From positions 1 through 5,893 of the forward strand of contig JARFQC010000058.1 in NCBI GenBank assembly GCA_029287965.1: 5,893 nucleotides of DNA, given 5' to 3'. This document shows, in pieces, positions 1 through 5,893 of the stretch. This DNA is from Arenicellales bacterium. Its GTDB lineage: Bacteria; Pseudomonadota; Gammaproteobacteria; BMS3Bbin11. Position numbers and translations under genes: made by a program. The notes below the pieces were generated by a model. It was not told the DNA's origin, did not search any database, and saw nothing but the letters and a program-made list of their open reading frames with translations. Each line of letters begins with the position of its first letter. The first letter of the stretch is position 1.

Positions 1-160
1 CCGGGTATTCGAGCACCAGGACGACAACCCAGCGGATTACCGCTGCAGCACCCGCCTGCTGTGGATTACCCACACACTGGAGCGCATCGGGGACCGCATT
101 ACCAACATTGCCGAAAGGGTGGTGTTTATCGAGACGGGTGCGCGGGAAAGCTTGAACTAG
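1..160 (+). CDS. phoU: PhoU-family phosphate regulator, C-terminal fragment
   Basis: Partial gene whose 5' end lies outside the window. The reading frame starts at base 2 and gives 52 residues before a TAG stop at 158-160. The fragment contains LERIGDRITNIAERVVFIETG, which fits the last helix of PhoU proteins; the ERIGD stretch matches the E-x-x-x-D metal-binding motif of the family. In known systems PhoU is a cytoplasmic helical-bundle protein that links the PstSCAB phosphate importer to the PhoR/PhoB two-component system and restrains Pho-regulon expression. This is family knowledge; the fragment alone shows only membership. It is followed by 442 non-coding bases, so it probably belongs to an upstream pst/pho operon and not to the efflux operon. 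A PhoU-domain fusion protein ending in this domain cannot be excluded because the N-terminus is missing. Confidence 0.88.
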   Translation, partial: RVFEHQDDNPADYRCSTRLLWITHTLERIGDRITNIAERVVFIETGARESLN

Positions 161-500
161 CTGCCTGTTAACCAGCGCCGGGACGCAGCATGCGTGTTTG
201 CCAAGTGCGTCACCGGCCTGAATCAAGGTGGTTGTTGCCCGGTGAACAAGCATACGCGGCCGACGACCGCTCCTACTGCTTAACCAAAGGCCGCATCCTG
301 ACCCTGTAGGAGCGGTCGTCGGCCGCGAAGCAAGATTACAATTTCTCTCGCGAAGTAGCACCCGGGATTCAAACCGGTCCAGATCCCGCAAGCAGCAAGC
401 CACGTGGCCGGGCTGTCCAGCGAAGACCCGGATAACATCACAACGGCATGATTGCAGCAGCCAGCACCCGGCTGCGAACGCATCTACACACAATCGTCAC
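161..500. other. Intergenic region between phoU and the efflux operon
   Basis: No convincing gene on either strand. Besides the REP doublet at 255-327, it holds some small dyads: ACGCA/TGCGT (183-187 and 191-195, 3-base loop), TCACCGG/CCGGTGA (210-216 and 239-245, 22-base loop) and GCAGCC/GGCTGC (457-462 and 470-475). None is followed by a T-run, so no canonical intrinsic terminator for phoU is visible. The first hairpin or the REP doublet could serve that purpose, but this is inference. The stretch 330-495 shows nothing I can interpret. A 67-codon - strand frame at 280-483 runs through one REP arm, has no Shine-Dalgarno sequence and resembles no family I recognise. Confidence 0.6.
255..327. 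repeat. Inverted REP doublet (REPIN/BIME-like)
   Basis: Two perfectly complementary 22-base arms lie at 255-276 and 306-327, separated by 29 bases. Read outward from the spacer, each arm starts with GTAG (306-309 on +; complement of 273-276 on -). After a GA dinucleotide each continues into a 15-base imperfect palindrome (312-326; 256-270) that can fold with a GCGG/CCGC stem, an inner mismatch or G-U wobble and a 3-base loop. A GTRG tetranucleotide followed by an imperfect GC-rich palindrome is the hallmark of REP elements mobilised by RAYT (Y1 tyrosine) transposases, and inverted pairs are known as REPINs or BIMEs. The pair lies in non-coding DNA after phoU, the usual location for such elements. 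No RAYT gene is in the window. Genome-wide multiplicity is not visible here, so REP status rests on structure. Confidence 0.8.
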
Positions 501-504
501 ACCA

Positions 505-565
505 CGGTCACGAATAAGTTACTGAAAAAATGGAAGATATCAGCCGTTATGGTAATTCGTGACCG
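505..565. promoter_or_regulatory. Distal inverted repeat, possible auxiliary operator
   Basis: CGGTCACGAAT at 505-515 is an exact inverted copy of ATTCGTGACCG at 555-565, with a 39-base spacer. The right arm overlaps the outer half-site of the main operator dyad. The left arm carries the same GTCACG core that also occurs at 587-592, and a weaker GTCAC at 496-500. The distal copy could be an additional regulator half-site upstream of the promoter, or the remnant of a duplicated operator. No second gene is transcribed from this region, so a divergent-promoter explanation is not supported. Confidence 0.45.
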
Positions 566-578
566 CTGGTCATATAAT
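550..578 (+). promoter_or_regulatory. Predicted sigma-70 promoter of the tetR-MFP-RND operon
   Basis: A perfect TATAAT -10 hexamer lies at 573-578. At the optimal 17-base spacing the -35 position is TGGTAA (550-555), which matches only three of six consensus bases. Transcription would start near 585, leaving a leader of about 18 bases before the ATG at 603. No other good promoter is seen before the adaptor or permease genes, so this is the likely promoter for the whole operon. The poor -35 leaves some doubt, but the exact -10 box at the centre of an operator-like dyad strengthens the call. Confidence 0.65.
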
Positions 579-592
579 GACCGTTAGTCACG
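558..592. promoter_or_regulatory. Putative TetR-family operator, 35-bp compound dyad
   Basis: The site is two tandem 13-base elements, TGACC-GCT-GGTCA (560-572, perfect 5-base arms) and TGACC-GTT-AGTCA (578-590, one mismatch), with centres 18 bases apart. Together they form a larger dyad centred at 575: CGTGAC at 558-563 mirrors GTCACG at 587-592, and GGTCAT at 568-573 mirrors ATGACC at 577-582. The centre is the -10 box. TGAC-type palindromes next to TetR-family genes are typical operators, and two adjacent sites would suit two dimers. Occupancy would cover the -10 box and start site, so autorepression is the natural reading. The match to the adjacent regulator is inferred from position. Confidence 0.75.
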
Positions 593-599
593 AGGAAAG
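592..599 (+). promoter_or_regulatory. Ribosome binding site of the TetR gene
   Basis: GAGGAAAG precedes the ATG at 603 with the GAGG core about seven bases upstream, which supports this start codon. It directly abuts the right end of the operator dyad, so the leader is very short and the regulator gene sits immediately behind its own control site. Confidence 0.75.
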
Positions 600-602
600 A
601 TA

Positions 603-1232
603 ATGGTCGCAACACCGAGAAAATTGCAGGAATTCGAGCGCCGCGAAGCGGACATTCTGGCGGCTGCGCTGGAACTGTTCTCAGGGGATAACTGGGAATC
701 CGTCACCGTGGTGCAGATTGCCGACCGGGCCGGTATCGGCAAGGGTACGGTATACAAGCATTTCGCCAGCAAGGACGAGATCTATGCCCGCCTGGCGCTG
801 GATTTCTTCTATGGCCTGCTGCGCTGCTGTCACCGGATACAAGACAGCAATGATCCGGAGGCAGAGATGCGCAGTGCCTTCCGTGGCGCCCTGCAGTATC
901 ACCGCGAGCACCAGGAATACAGCAATGTCAGGCAGTACGTTTTTCGTGCGGGATTCTGGGAGCGGTTGAGCAAGTCCTACATCGAATCATTCGAAAAACT
1001 CGATGCCGAGTTTGCCATCTGGGCAAACCAGCGCATAGAACGCGGTATGGATGCCGGGGTGTTCAGCAAGCAGCCTCTTGTCACGGTCAGGACCGGACTG
1101 GATGCGCTGTTCAACGGCGCAGTCAGCCAGTTGTGGGGTAACCGCTGCTGGATGGAAATCGAACCTGACGAATACATCGAACAGGTCGTCGAGTTTGCCA
1201 TTAATTCACTCAAGGCCGGACAGGTAGAGTAG
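603..1232 (+). CDS. TetR/AcrR-family transcriptional regulator
   Basis: A 209-residue protein, normal length for the TetR family. Residues about 13-60 form the N-terminal DNA-binding domain: an ILAAALELFSG helix (18-28), then the helix-turn-helix with QIADRAGIGKGTVYKHF (38-54) and the typical SKDEI continuation. Residues about 65-209 are a helical ligand-binding and dimerisation domain with no recognisable specificity; such domains usually bind small hydrophobic compounds. The ATG is supported by a GAGG Shine-Dalgarno sequence and by the family-typical short N-terminal extension. The stop lies two bases before the adaptor gene, so the protein is encoded in the operon it probably controls. The operator-like dyad just upstream suggests autorepression relieved by an efflux substrate. 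Being a local repressor is inference, since some TetR proteins activate or act elsewhere. The inducer is unknown. Confidence 0.93.
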   Translation: MVATPRKLQEFERREADILAAALELFSGDNWESVTVVQIADRAGIGKGTVYKHFASKDEIYARLALDFFYGLLRCCHRIQDSNDPEAEMRSAFRGALQYHREHQEYSNVRQYVFRAGFWERLSKSYIESFEKLDAEFAIWANQRIERGMDAGVFSKQPLVTVRTGLDALFNGAVSQLWGNRCWMEIEPDEYIEQVVEFAINSLKAGQVE

Positions 1233-1234
1233 AC

Positions 1235-2308
1235 ATGAAAACATCTAAAGCAATCGCCATCGGGATCGTCATTGCGCTGGTCGTGTGGATTGGCAGCGGC
1301 TATGTGATCAAGGGTAGTTCTGCAACGCCAGCGACACAGGCCCAGCAGGAACGCGAAACCCTGATGAAGGTGCGGGTCAGGAATTTTGACAGGGAAAGCG
1401 TGACCAGCGTGGTGTTTGTGCAGGGGCAGCTTGAGCCATGGCGTTCCGTCACCCTGCGCGCAGAGACGTCGGGCACCGTCGATGAAATCAACGTCGACCG
1501 TGGTACGCGTGTGAGCAAGGGCGACGTATTGGCGCACATATCGCTGGACGACAGGAAAATACGCCTGGCGCGTGCAGAAGCGCAGCTCGCCCAGAGCAAG
1601 GCGGACCTTGAAGCGGCAGAGCGGCTGTTCAAGAAAAAGATGCAGTCTGAAAACAACGTTCGCGCTGCGAAGGCAACCGTGGCCGTAGCCGATGCCGAGC
1701 TGGCAGCCATCAAGCTGGATATTGAACGCACCTCGATACGTGCCCCGTTTGACGGTGTCGTCGAAGACCGGCCTGCCGAACTGGGCGTGCTGATGGAGCG
1801 GGGCGATTCCGTAACCACGGTGGTCGACGATACCCGTCTCAAGGCCACGGCGCAGGTCCCGCAGCAGAGCATAGGTAGCCTTAGCATCGGTCAGACTGTC
1901 ACTGTCACGCTGATCACCGGCGAGCAGGTAGAGGGCAGGCTTACCTTCATTTCGCGCCTTGCTGACGAAGGCACGCGCAGCTACCGGATCGAGGTTGAGG
2001 TCCCCAACGCCGGACTGGAACTGGTCAGCGGGCTCAGTGCCGTGCTGGAAATGCCAACCGGTCAGTCAGACGGCCACTTCATGTCACCGTCGCTACTGAT
2101 TCTGCATGATGACGGCAGGCTGGGCGTCATGGCCGTAGACGAGGCAGACAAGGCGGCTTTCTATCCCGTGGCGCTGATCCGTTCGGAAAATGGTGGCGTG
2201 TGGGTGTCCGGCCTGCCTGACAATGTACGCCTGATCACTTTCGGCCAGGGCTTCATACAGGCCGGTGAGCAGGTGATACCGGTCAACGAAGACCAGGCCG
2301 AAAGCTGA
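1235..2308 (+). CDS. RND efflux periplasmic adaptor (membrane fusion protein)
   Basis: A 357-residue HlyD/AcrA-like adaptor that should bridge the inner-membrane permease and an outer-membrane channel in the periplasm. Residues about 6-25 form one hydrophobic segment after a Lys-containing start. There is no lipobox cysteine, indeed no cysteine at all, so it is an uncleaved membrane anchor or a signal peptide and not a lipoprotein. Residues 67-105 are the first half of the lipoyl domain (SGTVDEINVDRGTRVSKGDVL), 108-165 a short charged alpha-hairpin, and 166-199 the second lipoyl half (IRAPFDGVVEDRPAELG). About 200-275 is the beta-barrel, and 280-357 the membrane-proximal domain. The hairpin is short compared with AcrA, as in many adaptors of this permease group. 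The ATG follows the tetR stop by two bases, with a modest AGG about 10 bases upstream, suggesting translational coupling. The substrate is unknown. Confidence 0.93.
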   Translation: MKTSKAIAIGIVIALVVWIGSGYVIKGSSATPATQAQQERETLMKVRVRNFDRESVTSVVFVQGQLEPWRSVTLRAETSGTVDEINVDRGTRVSKGDVLAHISLDDRKIRLARAEAQLAQSKADLEAAERLFKKKMQSENNVRAAKATVAVADAELAAIKLDIERTSIRAPFDGVVEDRPAELGVLMERGDSVTTVVDDTRLKATAQVPQQSIGSLSIGQTVTVTLITGEQVEGRLTFISRLADEGTRSYRIEVEVPNAGLELVSGLSAVLEMPTGQSDGHFMSPSLLILHDDGRLGVMAVDEADKAAFYPVALIRSENGGVWVSGLPDNVRLITFGQGFIQAGEQVIPVNEDQAES

Positions 2309-2318
2309 GTCGCCGGTC

Positions 2319-5300
2319 ATGAATGCCATTATTGAAGCGGCCTTCAGCCGCAGCCGGGTCGTCCTGCTTATACTCACATTTCTGCTTATTGCAGGCAGTG
2401 TCTCGTGGGTCAACATACCCAAGGAATCTGCGCCTGATGTGGCGGTGCCGATCGTCTATGTTTCATTGAATCACGAGGGTATATCTCCGGATGATGCGGA
2501 GCGTCTGCTGGTGCGGCCGATGGAGAAGGAGCTGCAGTCGGTAGAAGGACTCAAGGAAATGAAGTCGACCGCGAGTGAAGGCCATGCCTCGCTGATCCTG
2601 ACGTTCTATGCCGGTCACGATATCAAGCGCGCCCTCGATGACGTGCGGGAAAAAGTCGATACGGCCAAATCCGAGCTGCCTGCCGACACCGACGAACCCA
2701 TCGTGCAGGAAGTTAACTTCGCGCTGTTCCCCATTGTCACGGTGGCGCTGTCGGGGCCGGTCCCCGAACGTGCGCTGATCCAGATAGCACGTCAGCTCAA
2801 GGACAACATCGAGGCCATACCGACGGTGCTCAAAGCCGATATCGGCGGTGATCGCGAGCGCCTGATGGAAGTCGTTGTCGATCCGGTGGTCATGGAGACC
2901 TACGGTATCCGCTTCGATCAGCTGGTCGATCTCATCTACAACAATAACAAGCTGGTTGCCGCCGGTGCTGTCGACACCGGCAGCGGGCGCATGGTGATCA
3001 AGGTGCCGGGCGTCGTGGAAAGCCTGGAAGACGTGATCAAGCTGCCGGTCAAGGTCGAGGGCGACACTGTCGTGACACTGGGTGACGTCGCGGTCGTTCG
3101 CAGTACCTTCAAGGACCCGCAGGGTTTTGCCCGCGTGGGCGGGCAGCCCGCACTGACGCTGGAGATATCCAAGCGTATTGGCGCCAATATCATCGAGACT
3201 ATCGAAGCGGTGCAGGAAGTCGTCGAGACAGAGCGTGCACTCTGGCCGGACTCCATTCATGTCGCCTACATGCAGGATCAGTCCAGCCAGATCAAGACCA
3301 TGCTGTCCGATCTGACCAACAATGTCCTGACGGCCATTATCCTGGTCATGATCATTATTGTCGCTGCACTGGGGCTGCGTTCAGCCGTGCTGGTCGGCAT
3401 CGCCATACCCGGTGCATTCCTGACCGCCATCCTGGTCATCTCATCGCTGGGCTATACCCTCAACATGGTTGTACTGTTCAGCCTGATCCTGGTCGTGGGC
3501 ATGTTGGTTGACGGAGCCATCGTCATATCCGAGCTGGCCGAGCGCAATCGCGCAGAGGGCATGTCACTCAAGGACTCATTCAAGGAAGCCTCCAAGCGCA
3601 TGTCCTGGCCGGTCACTGCATCGACCATGACCACCCTGGCGGTCTTCCTGCCGTTGCTGTTCTGGCCCGGCATGGTGGGGCAGTTCATGAAGTACCTGCC
3701 GATAACTGTGATCATCAGCCTGACCGCGTCACTGGCCATGGCATTGATCTTCATCCCGGTACTGGGCGCCAGTCTCGGCGGCTCGACACCGCAGACCGCC
3801 GTGGCCCATGCGTCGGGGCGGTTTGAACAAACCTATATCCGTGTACTCGGCACCTTGCTCAAGCGTCCCGGCCGGGTACTGCTGGTTTCCCTGACGGCCC
3901 TGATCGGCACCTACATGGTGTACGGCCAGTTCGGTCGCGGGGTGGAATTCTTCCCCGACGTCGAACCCGAGTTTGCCCAGGTACAGCTGCATGCACGCGG
4001 CGACCTGTCCATTCATGAAAAGGACAGCCTGCTGCGCGAGGTGGAACGCCGCATCGTTGATATGCGCGAGGTGAAATCAATCAGCAGCCGGTCATTCAAC
4101 AGCGTATCCGGTACCGATCGGGCGGAAGATGTAGTCGGCGTAATACAGCTTGAATTCATCGACTGGGAGCAGCGTCGCAAGGCGAGCGTCATTCTTGATG
4201 AAATGCGGCAGCGGACCAGCGATATTGCCGGTGTCATGATCGAGTTCCTCAAGGCCGAAGACGGACCGTCACAGGGTAAACCCATCCAGATCCAGGTCGC
4301 CTCGCGTGACCAGGAAAGACTGCTCGCGGCTGCAGCGAAGATCAGGCAGGCAATGGAATCAGTGCAGGGTTTCAAAGGTATAGAGGACAGCCTGCCGCTG
4401 CCGGGCATCGAGTGGCGCCTGCAGATCGATCGCGAGAAGGCAGCGCGTTACGGTGCCGATGTCACCATGCTTGGCCAGTCGGTGCAGATGATTACCGGTG
4501 GCATCAAGGTCTCAGACTACCGTCCTGACGACACCGACGACGAAGTCGACATCCGTGTGCGCTTCCCGGTGTCGGAACGCAACCTCGACCGGCTTGACCA
4601 CCTGACGGTGCCGACCGTGCGCGGACAGATTCCGATCAGCAATTTCGTCACGATCGAACCGGCACCAAAGACCGGCACGGTGACGCGCGTTGACGGTCAG
4701 CGTGTTGTCATCATCAAGGCCGATGTCGAAGAGGGCCTGCTGGTCGATGACCTGGTCAGCGGCCTGAAGGAAAAATTCCTGACGGAAACGCCCGACCCCT
4801 TCGTCAGCGTGACCTTCAAGGGTGAGGACGAAGAGCAGCGCGAAGCCGGTATCTTCCTGATGACCGCCTTCGGTATCGCGATCTTCCTGATGACGGTGAT
4901 CCTGGTCGCCCAGTTCAACAGCCTGTACCAGGCGGCACTGGTGTTGTCAGCCATCGTATTCTCGACTGCCGGGGTGCTGATCGGCCTGCTGGTGACGAAT
5001 CAGCCGTTCGGTATCGTCATGGTGGGGCTAGGCATCATTGCTTTGGCCGGTATCGTGGTGAACAATAATATCGTCCTGATCGATACCTATAACCGCATCC
5101 GCCGCGACGAGGGCCTGTCGCCGGTCGATGCCGCACTCAAAACCGGCACACTGCGTCTGCGCCCGGTCTTCCTGACCGCCCTGACGACCGTGCTCGGATT
5201 GATGCCCATGGTGCTGGCGATGAGCGTGAACTTGATCGATCGCCATATCAGCTTCGGTGCACCGTCAACGCAGTGGTGGACCCAGTTGTCCTCTGCGATA

Positions 5301-5456
5301 GCCGGAGGACTGACCTTTGCCACCATCCTGACCCTGGTGCTGACCCCCTGCATGCTGGTGCTGGGCGAGAAGAAGTGGATCCGCTGGTCGGCCCTGCTGA
5401 AACCGTTCAAGGCCGTTCGCGTCAGCAAACCGGAATTCGAGCAGAGCGAATCGTAG
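2319..5456 (+). CDS. RND-family efflux permease (AcrB-like)
   Basis: A 1045-residue inner-membrane proton-driven exporter, close to the AcrB length of about 1050. The order is standard: TM1 (13-31), first periplasmic porter region (about 32-330), TM2-TM6 (about 332-482), TM7 (518-536), second periplasmic region (about 537-840), TM8-TM12 (about 843-1012), and a short polar tail. TM4 carries GMLVDGAIVISE (394-405): Asp398 matches the first proton-relay Asp of AcrB, but Gly399 stands where AcrB has its second Asp. TM10 carries GIVVNNNIVLID (911-922), with Asn in the place of AcrB Lys940. The LRLRP motif before TM11 (945-949) is kept, and Arg948 is probably the counterpart of AcrB Arg971. TM11-12 contain FGAPSTQWW (979-987). 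The frame is intact. The start lies 10 bases after the adaptor stop with no good Shine-Dalgarno sequence, so translation is probably coupled. Substrates cannot be predicted; a drug, dye or lipid-like compound is possible. No outer-membrane factor gene is adjacent. Confidence 0.95.
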   Translation: MNAIIEAAFSRSRVVLLILTFLLIAGSVSWVNIPKESAPDVAVPIVYVSLNHEGISPDDAERLLVRPMEKELQSVEGLKEMKSTASEGHASLILTFYAGHDIKRALDDVREKVDTAKSELPADTDEPIVQEVNFALFPIVTVALSGPVPERALIQIARQLKDNIEAIPTVLKADIGGDRERLMEVVVDPVVMETYGIRFDQLVDLIYNNNKLVAAGAVDTGSGRMVIKVPGVVESLEDVIKLPVKVEGDTVVTLGDVAVVRSTFKDPQGFARVGGQPALTLEISKRIGANIIETIEAVQEVVETERALWPDSIHVAYMQDQSSQIKTMLSDLTNNVLTAIILVMIIIVAALGLRSAVLVGIAIPGAFLTAILVISSLGYTLNMVVLFSLILVVGMLVDGAIVISELAERNRAEGMSLKDSFKEASKRMSWPVTASTMTTLAVFLPLLFWPGMVGQFMKYLPITVIISLTASLAMALIFIPVLGASLGGSTPQTAVAHASGRFEQTYIRVLGTLLKRPGRVLLVSLTALIGTYMVYGQFGRGVEFFPDVEPEFAQVQLHARGDLSIHEKDSLLREVERRIVDMREVKSISSRSFNSVSGTDRAEDVVGVIQLEFIDWEQRRKASVILDEMRQRTSDIAGVMIEFLKAEDGPSQGKPIQIQVASRDQERLLAAAAKIRQAMESVQGFKGIEDSLPLPGIEWRLQIDREKAARYGADVTMLGQSVQMITGGIKVSDYRPDDTDDEVDIRVRFPVSERNLDRLDHLTVPTVRGQIPISNFVTIEPAPKTGTVTRVDGQRVVIIKADVEEGLLVDDLVSGLKEKFLTETPDPFVSVTFKGEDEEQREAGIFLMTAFGIAIFLMTVILVAQFNSLYQAALVLSAIVFSTAGVLIGLLVTNQPFGIVMVGLGIIALAGIVVNNNIVLIDTYNRIRRDEGLSPVDAALKTGTLRLRPVFLTALTTVLGLMPMVLAMSVNLIDRHISFGAPSTQWWTQLSSAIAGGLTFATILTLVLTPCMLVLGEKKWIRWSALLKPFKAVRVSKPEFEQSES

Positions 5457-5583
5457 TCGTTACGTGAATATCGCGGCCTCGGTAACTGCTCCATGCGTTA
5501 CTCTACCTCCTGCATCCATGCAGTCGTCGCTGCGAATAATATGTTATCTGCTAATTATCTCATGATGTTGCGGCCCCCCCCCT
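5457..5583. other. Convergent intergenic region, no clear terminator
   Basis: This is the 127-base gap between the permease stop and the stop of the opposing gene. It contains a small perfect dyad CTGCAT-CC-ATGCAG (5510-5523), an AT-rich patch (about 5534-5568) and a run of nine C (5574-5582). Just inside the opposing gene, AGGCC/GGCCT (5587-5591 and 5597-5601) can form a 5-bp hairpin. No stem is followed by a T-run on either strand, so I cannot call an intrinsic terminator even though a convergent arrangement would need one. Small open frames crossing it have no family resemblance. Confidence 0.5.
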
Positions 5584-5893
5584 TCAAGGCCGTCTCGGCC
5601 TCACATACGGAAAGACCCCCATGTACTCGCGCTTCCACCAGTTCCCGGTTGCTTCCCGTTCTTGCGCATCGGTAAACCGGTAGTCGAATGCCAGTACCCG
5701 CAGGTAACGTGGCGGCTGGTTTTCAAAGGGATTGTATTCGAGCAGGTCCAGTACCTGTGGCGAGCCTTCGTGCAAGCGGCGCAGTAGCATGCGGAACCAG
5801 TAGTCTTGCTTGCGCCCCTGCGGCGGGATGAACCACATCATCCAGTCCAGCCGCGGCTGGTGCGGGACGTTGAATGGCGGTCGTTTATTGAGT
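5584..5893 (-). CDS. Lipase maturation factor family protein, C-terminal fragment
   Basis: Partial gene running off the right edge; 102 residues are visible before a TGA stop at 5584-5586. The frame stays open to the edge, so the ATG codons at 5836-5841 are internal: upstream residues NVPHQPRLDWMMWF are family-like and continue into the rest. The visible part includes HQPRLDW, WFRMLLRRLHEGSPQVLDLL, NPFENQPPRYLRVLAFDYRF and ATGNWWKREYMG, which resemble the conserved C-terminal region of the lipase maturation factor family (LMF1-like, DUF1222). In animals LMF1 is an ER membrane protein needed for folding of secreted lipases. The bacterial homologues are mostly uncharacterised membrane proteins, so a lipase-folding role here is only an analogy. 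The gene converges on the efflux operon and shares no promoter with it. Recognition rests on remembered family motifs. Confidence 0.8.
   Translation of the reverse strand, partial: LNKRPPFNVPHQPRLDWMMWFIPPQGRKQDYWFRMLLRRLHEGSPQVLDLLEYNPFENQPPRYLRVLAFDYRFTDAQEREATGNWWKREYMGVFPYVRPRRP

Noticed and set aside
255..327. Inverted repeat read as a CRISPR repeat pair or an insertion-sequence terminus
   Set aside because: There are only two arms in inverted orientation, with a 29-base non-coding spacer and no transposase between them; CRISPR repeats would be direct. The GTAG-plus-palindrome structure fits REP better.
280..483. Small - strand frame (67 codons) in the phoU-tetR intergenic region
   Set aside because: It runs through a REP arm, lacks a ribosome binding site and has no recognisable sequence features.
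977..1537. Antisense 186-codon frame across the tetR/adaptor junction
   Set aside because: It overlaps two well-supported genes on the opposite strand and shows no family resemblance.
2463..3260. Long open frame (265 codons) on the - strand inside the permease gene
   Set aside because: It is antisense to a clearly conserved RND coding region, its composition is rich in His, Asp and Arg as expected for a shadow frame, and it resembles no family. High-GC coding DNA commonly gives such open antisense frames.
5087..5494. Antisense 135-codon frame with a GGAGG-like sequence upstream of its ATG at 5494
   Set aside because: The Shine-Dalgarno match is attractive, but almost the whole frame is complementary to the permease TM10-TM12 coding region and the product has no recognisable domain. 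It is most likely coincidence.
5587..5601. AGGCC/GGCCT hairpin as a bidirectional terminator
   Set aside because: The stem is only 5 bp and neither side has a T-run; it also lies inside the coding end of the - strand gene.
5493..5675. Small + strand frame (60 codons) after the permease
   Set aside because: It crosses the poly-C run and then runs antisense into the lipase maturation factor gene; no ribosome binding site or family similarity.

Overview
The window looks like a piece of a gammaproteobacterial chromosome. The GC content is moderately high, the efflux operon has a tight TetR / membrane fusion protein / RND permease layout, and there is a GTAG-type REP doublet of the kind common in Gammaproteobacteria. 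The species cannot be named from sequence alone, because the REP family and the flanking genes (a PhoU tail and a lipase maturation factor tail) occur in many lineages.

Layout on the + strand: positions 1-160 carry the 3' end of a phoU gene. Positions 161-602 are non-coding. They hold an inverted REP doublet (255-327), then about 175 bases with no recognisable feature, then a compact regulatory region (about 495-600). That region has several TGACC/GGTCA half-sites around a perfect TATAAT box. Next come three closely spaced co-directional genes: a TetR-family regulator (603-1232), a periplasmic adaptor (membrane fusion) protein (1235-2308) and a 1045-residue RND permease (2319-5456). The gaps between them are 2 and 10 bases, so they almost certainly form one operon. 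A 127-base intergenic stretch (5457-5583) separates the operon from a convergent - strand gene (5584-5893), which is the C-terminal end of a lipase maturation factor family protein.

How the parts probably work together: the regulator sits first in the operon and the dyad straddles the operon's only good -10 box. The simplest model is therefore an autorepressed efflux operon in which ligand binding to the TetR-like protein releases the promoter and co-expresses the adaptor and pump. No outer-membrane channel gene is in the cluster, so the pump must borrow a TolC-like partner from elsewhere or act without one. The permease belongs to a divergent RND group: Asp398 of TM4 is kept, but the second Asp and the TM10 Lys of the AcrB proton relay are replaced by Gly and Asn.

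I do not see a clearly new biological system here. The parts most worth checking are the multi-half-site operator architecture, the altered proton-relay residues and the REP doublet.
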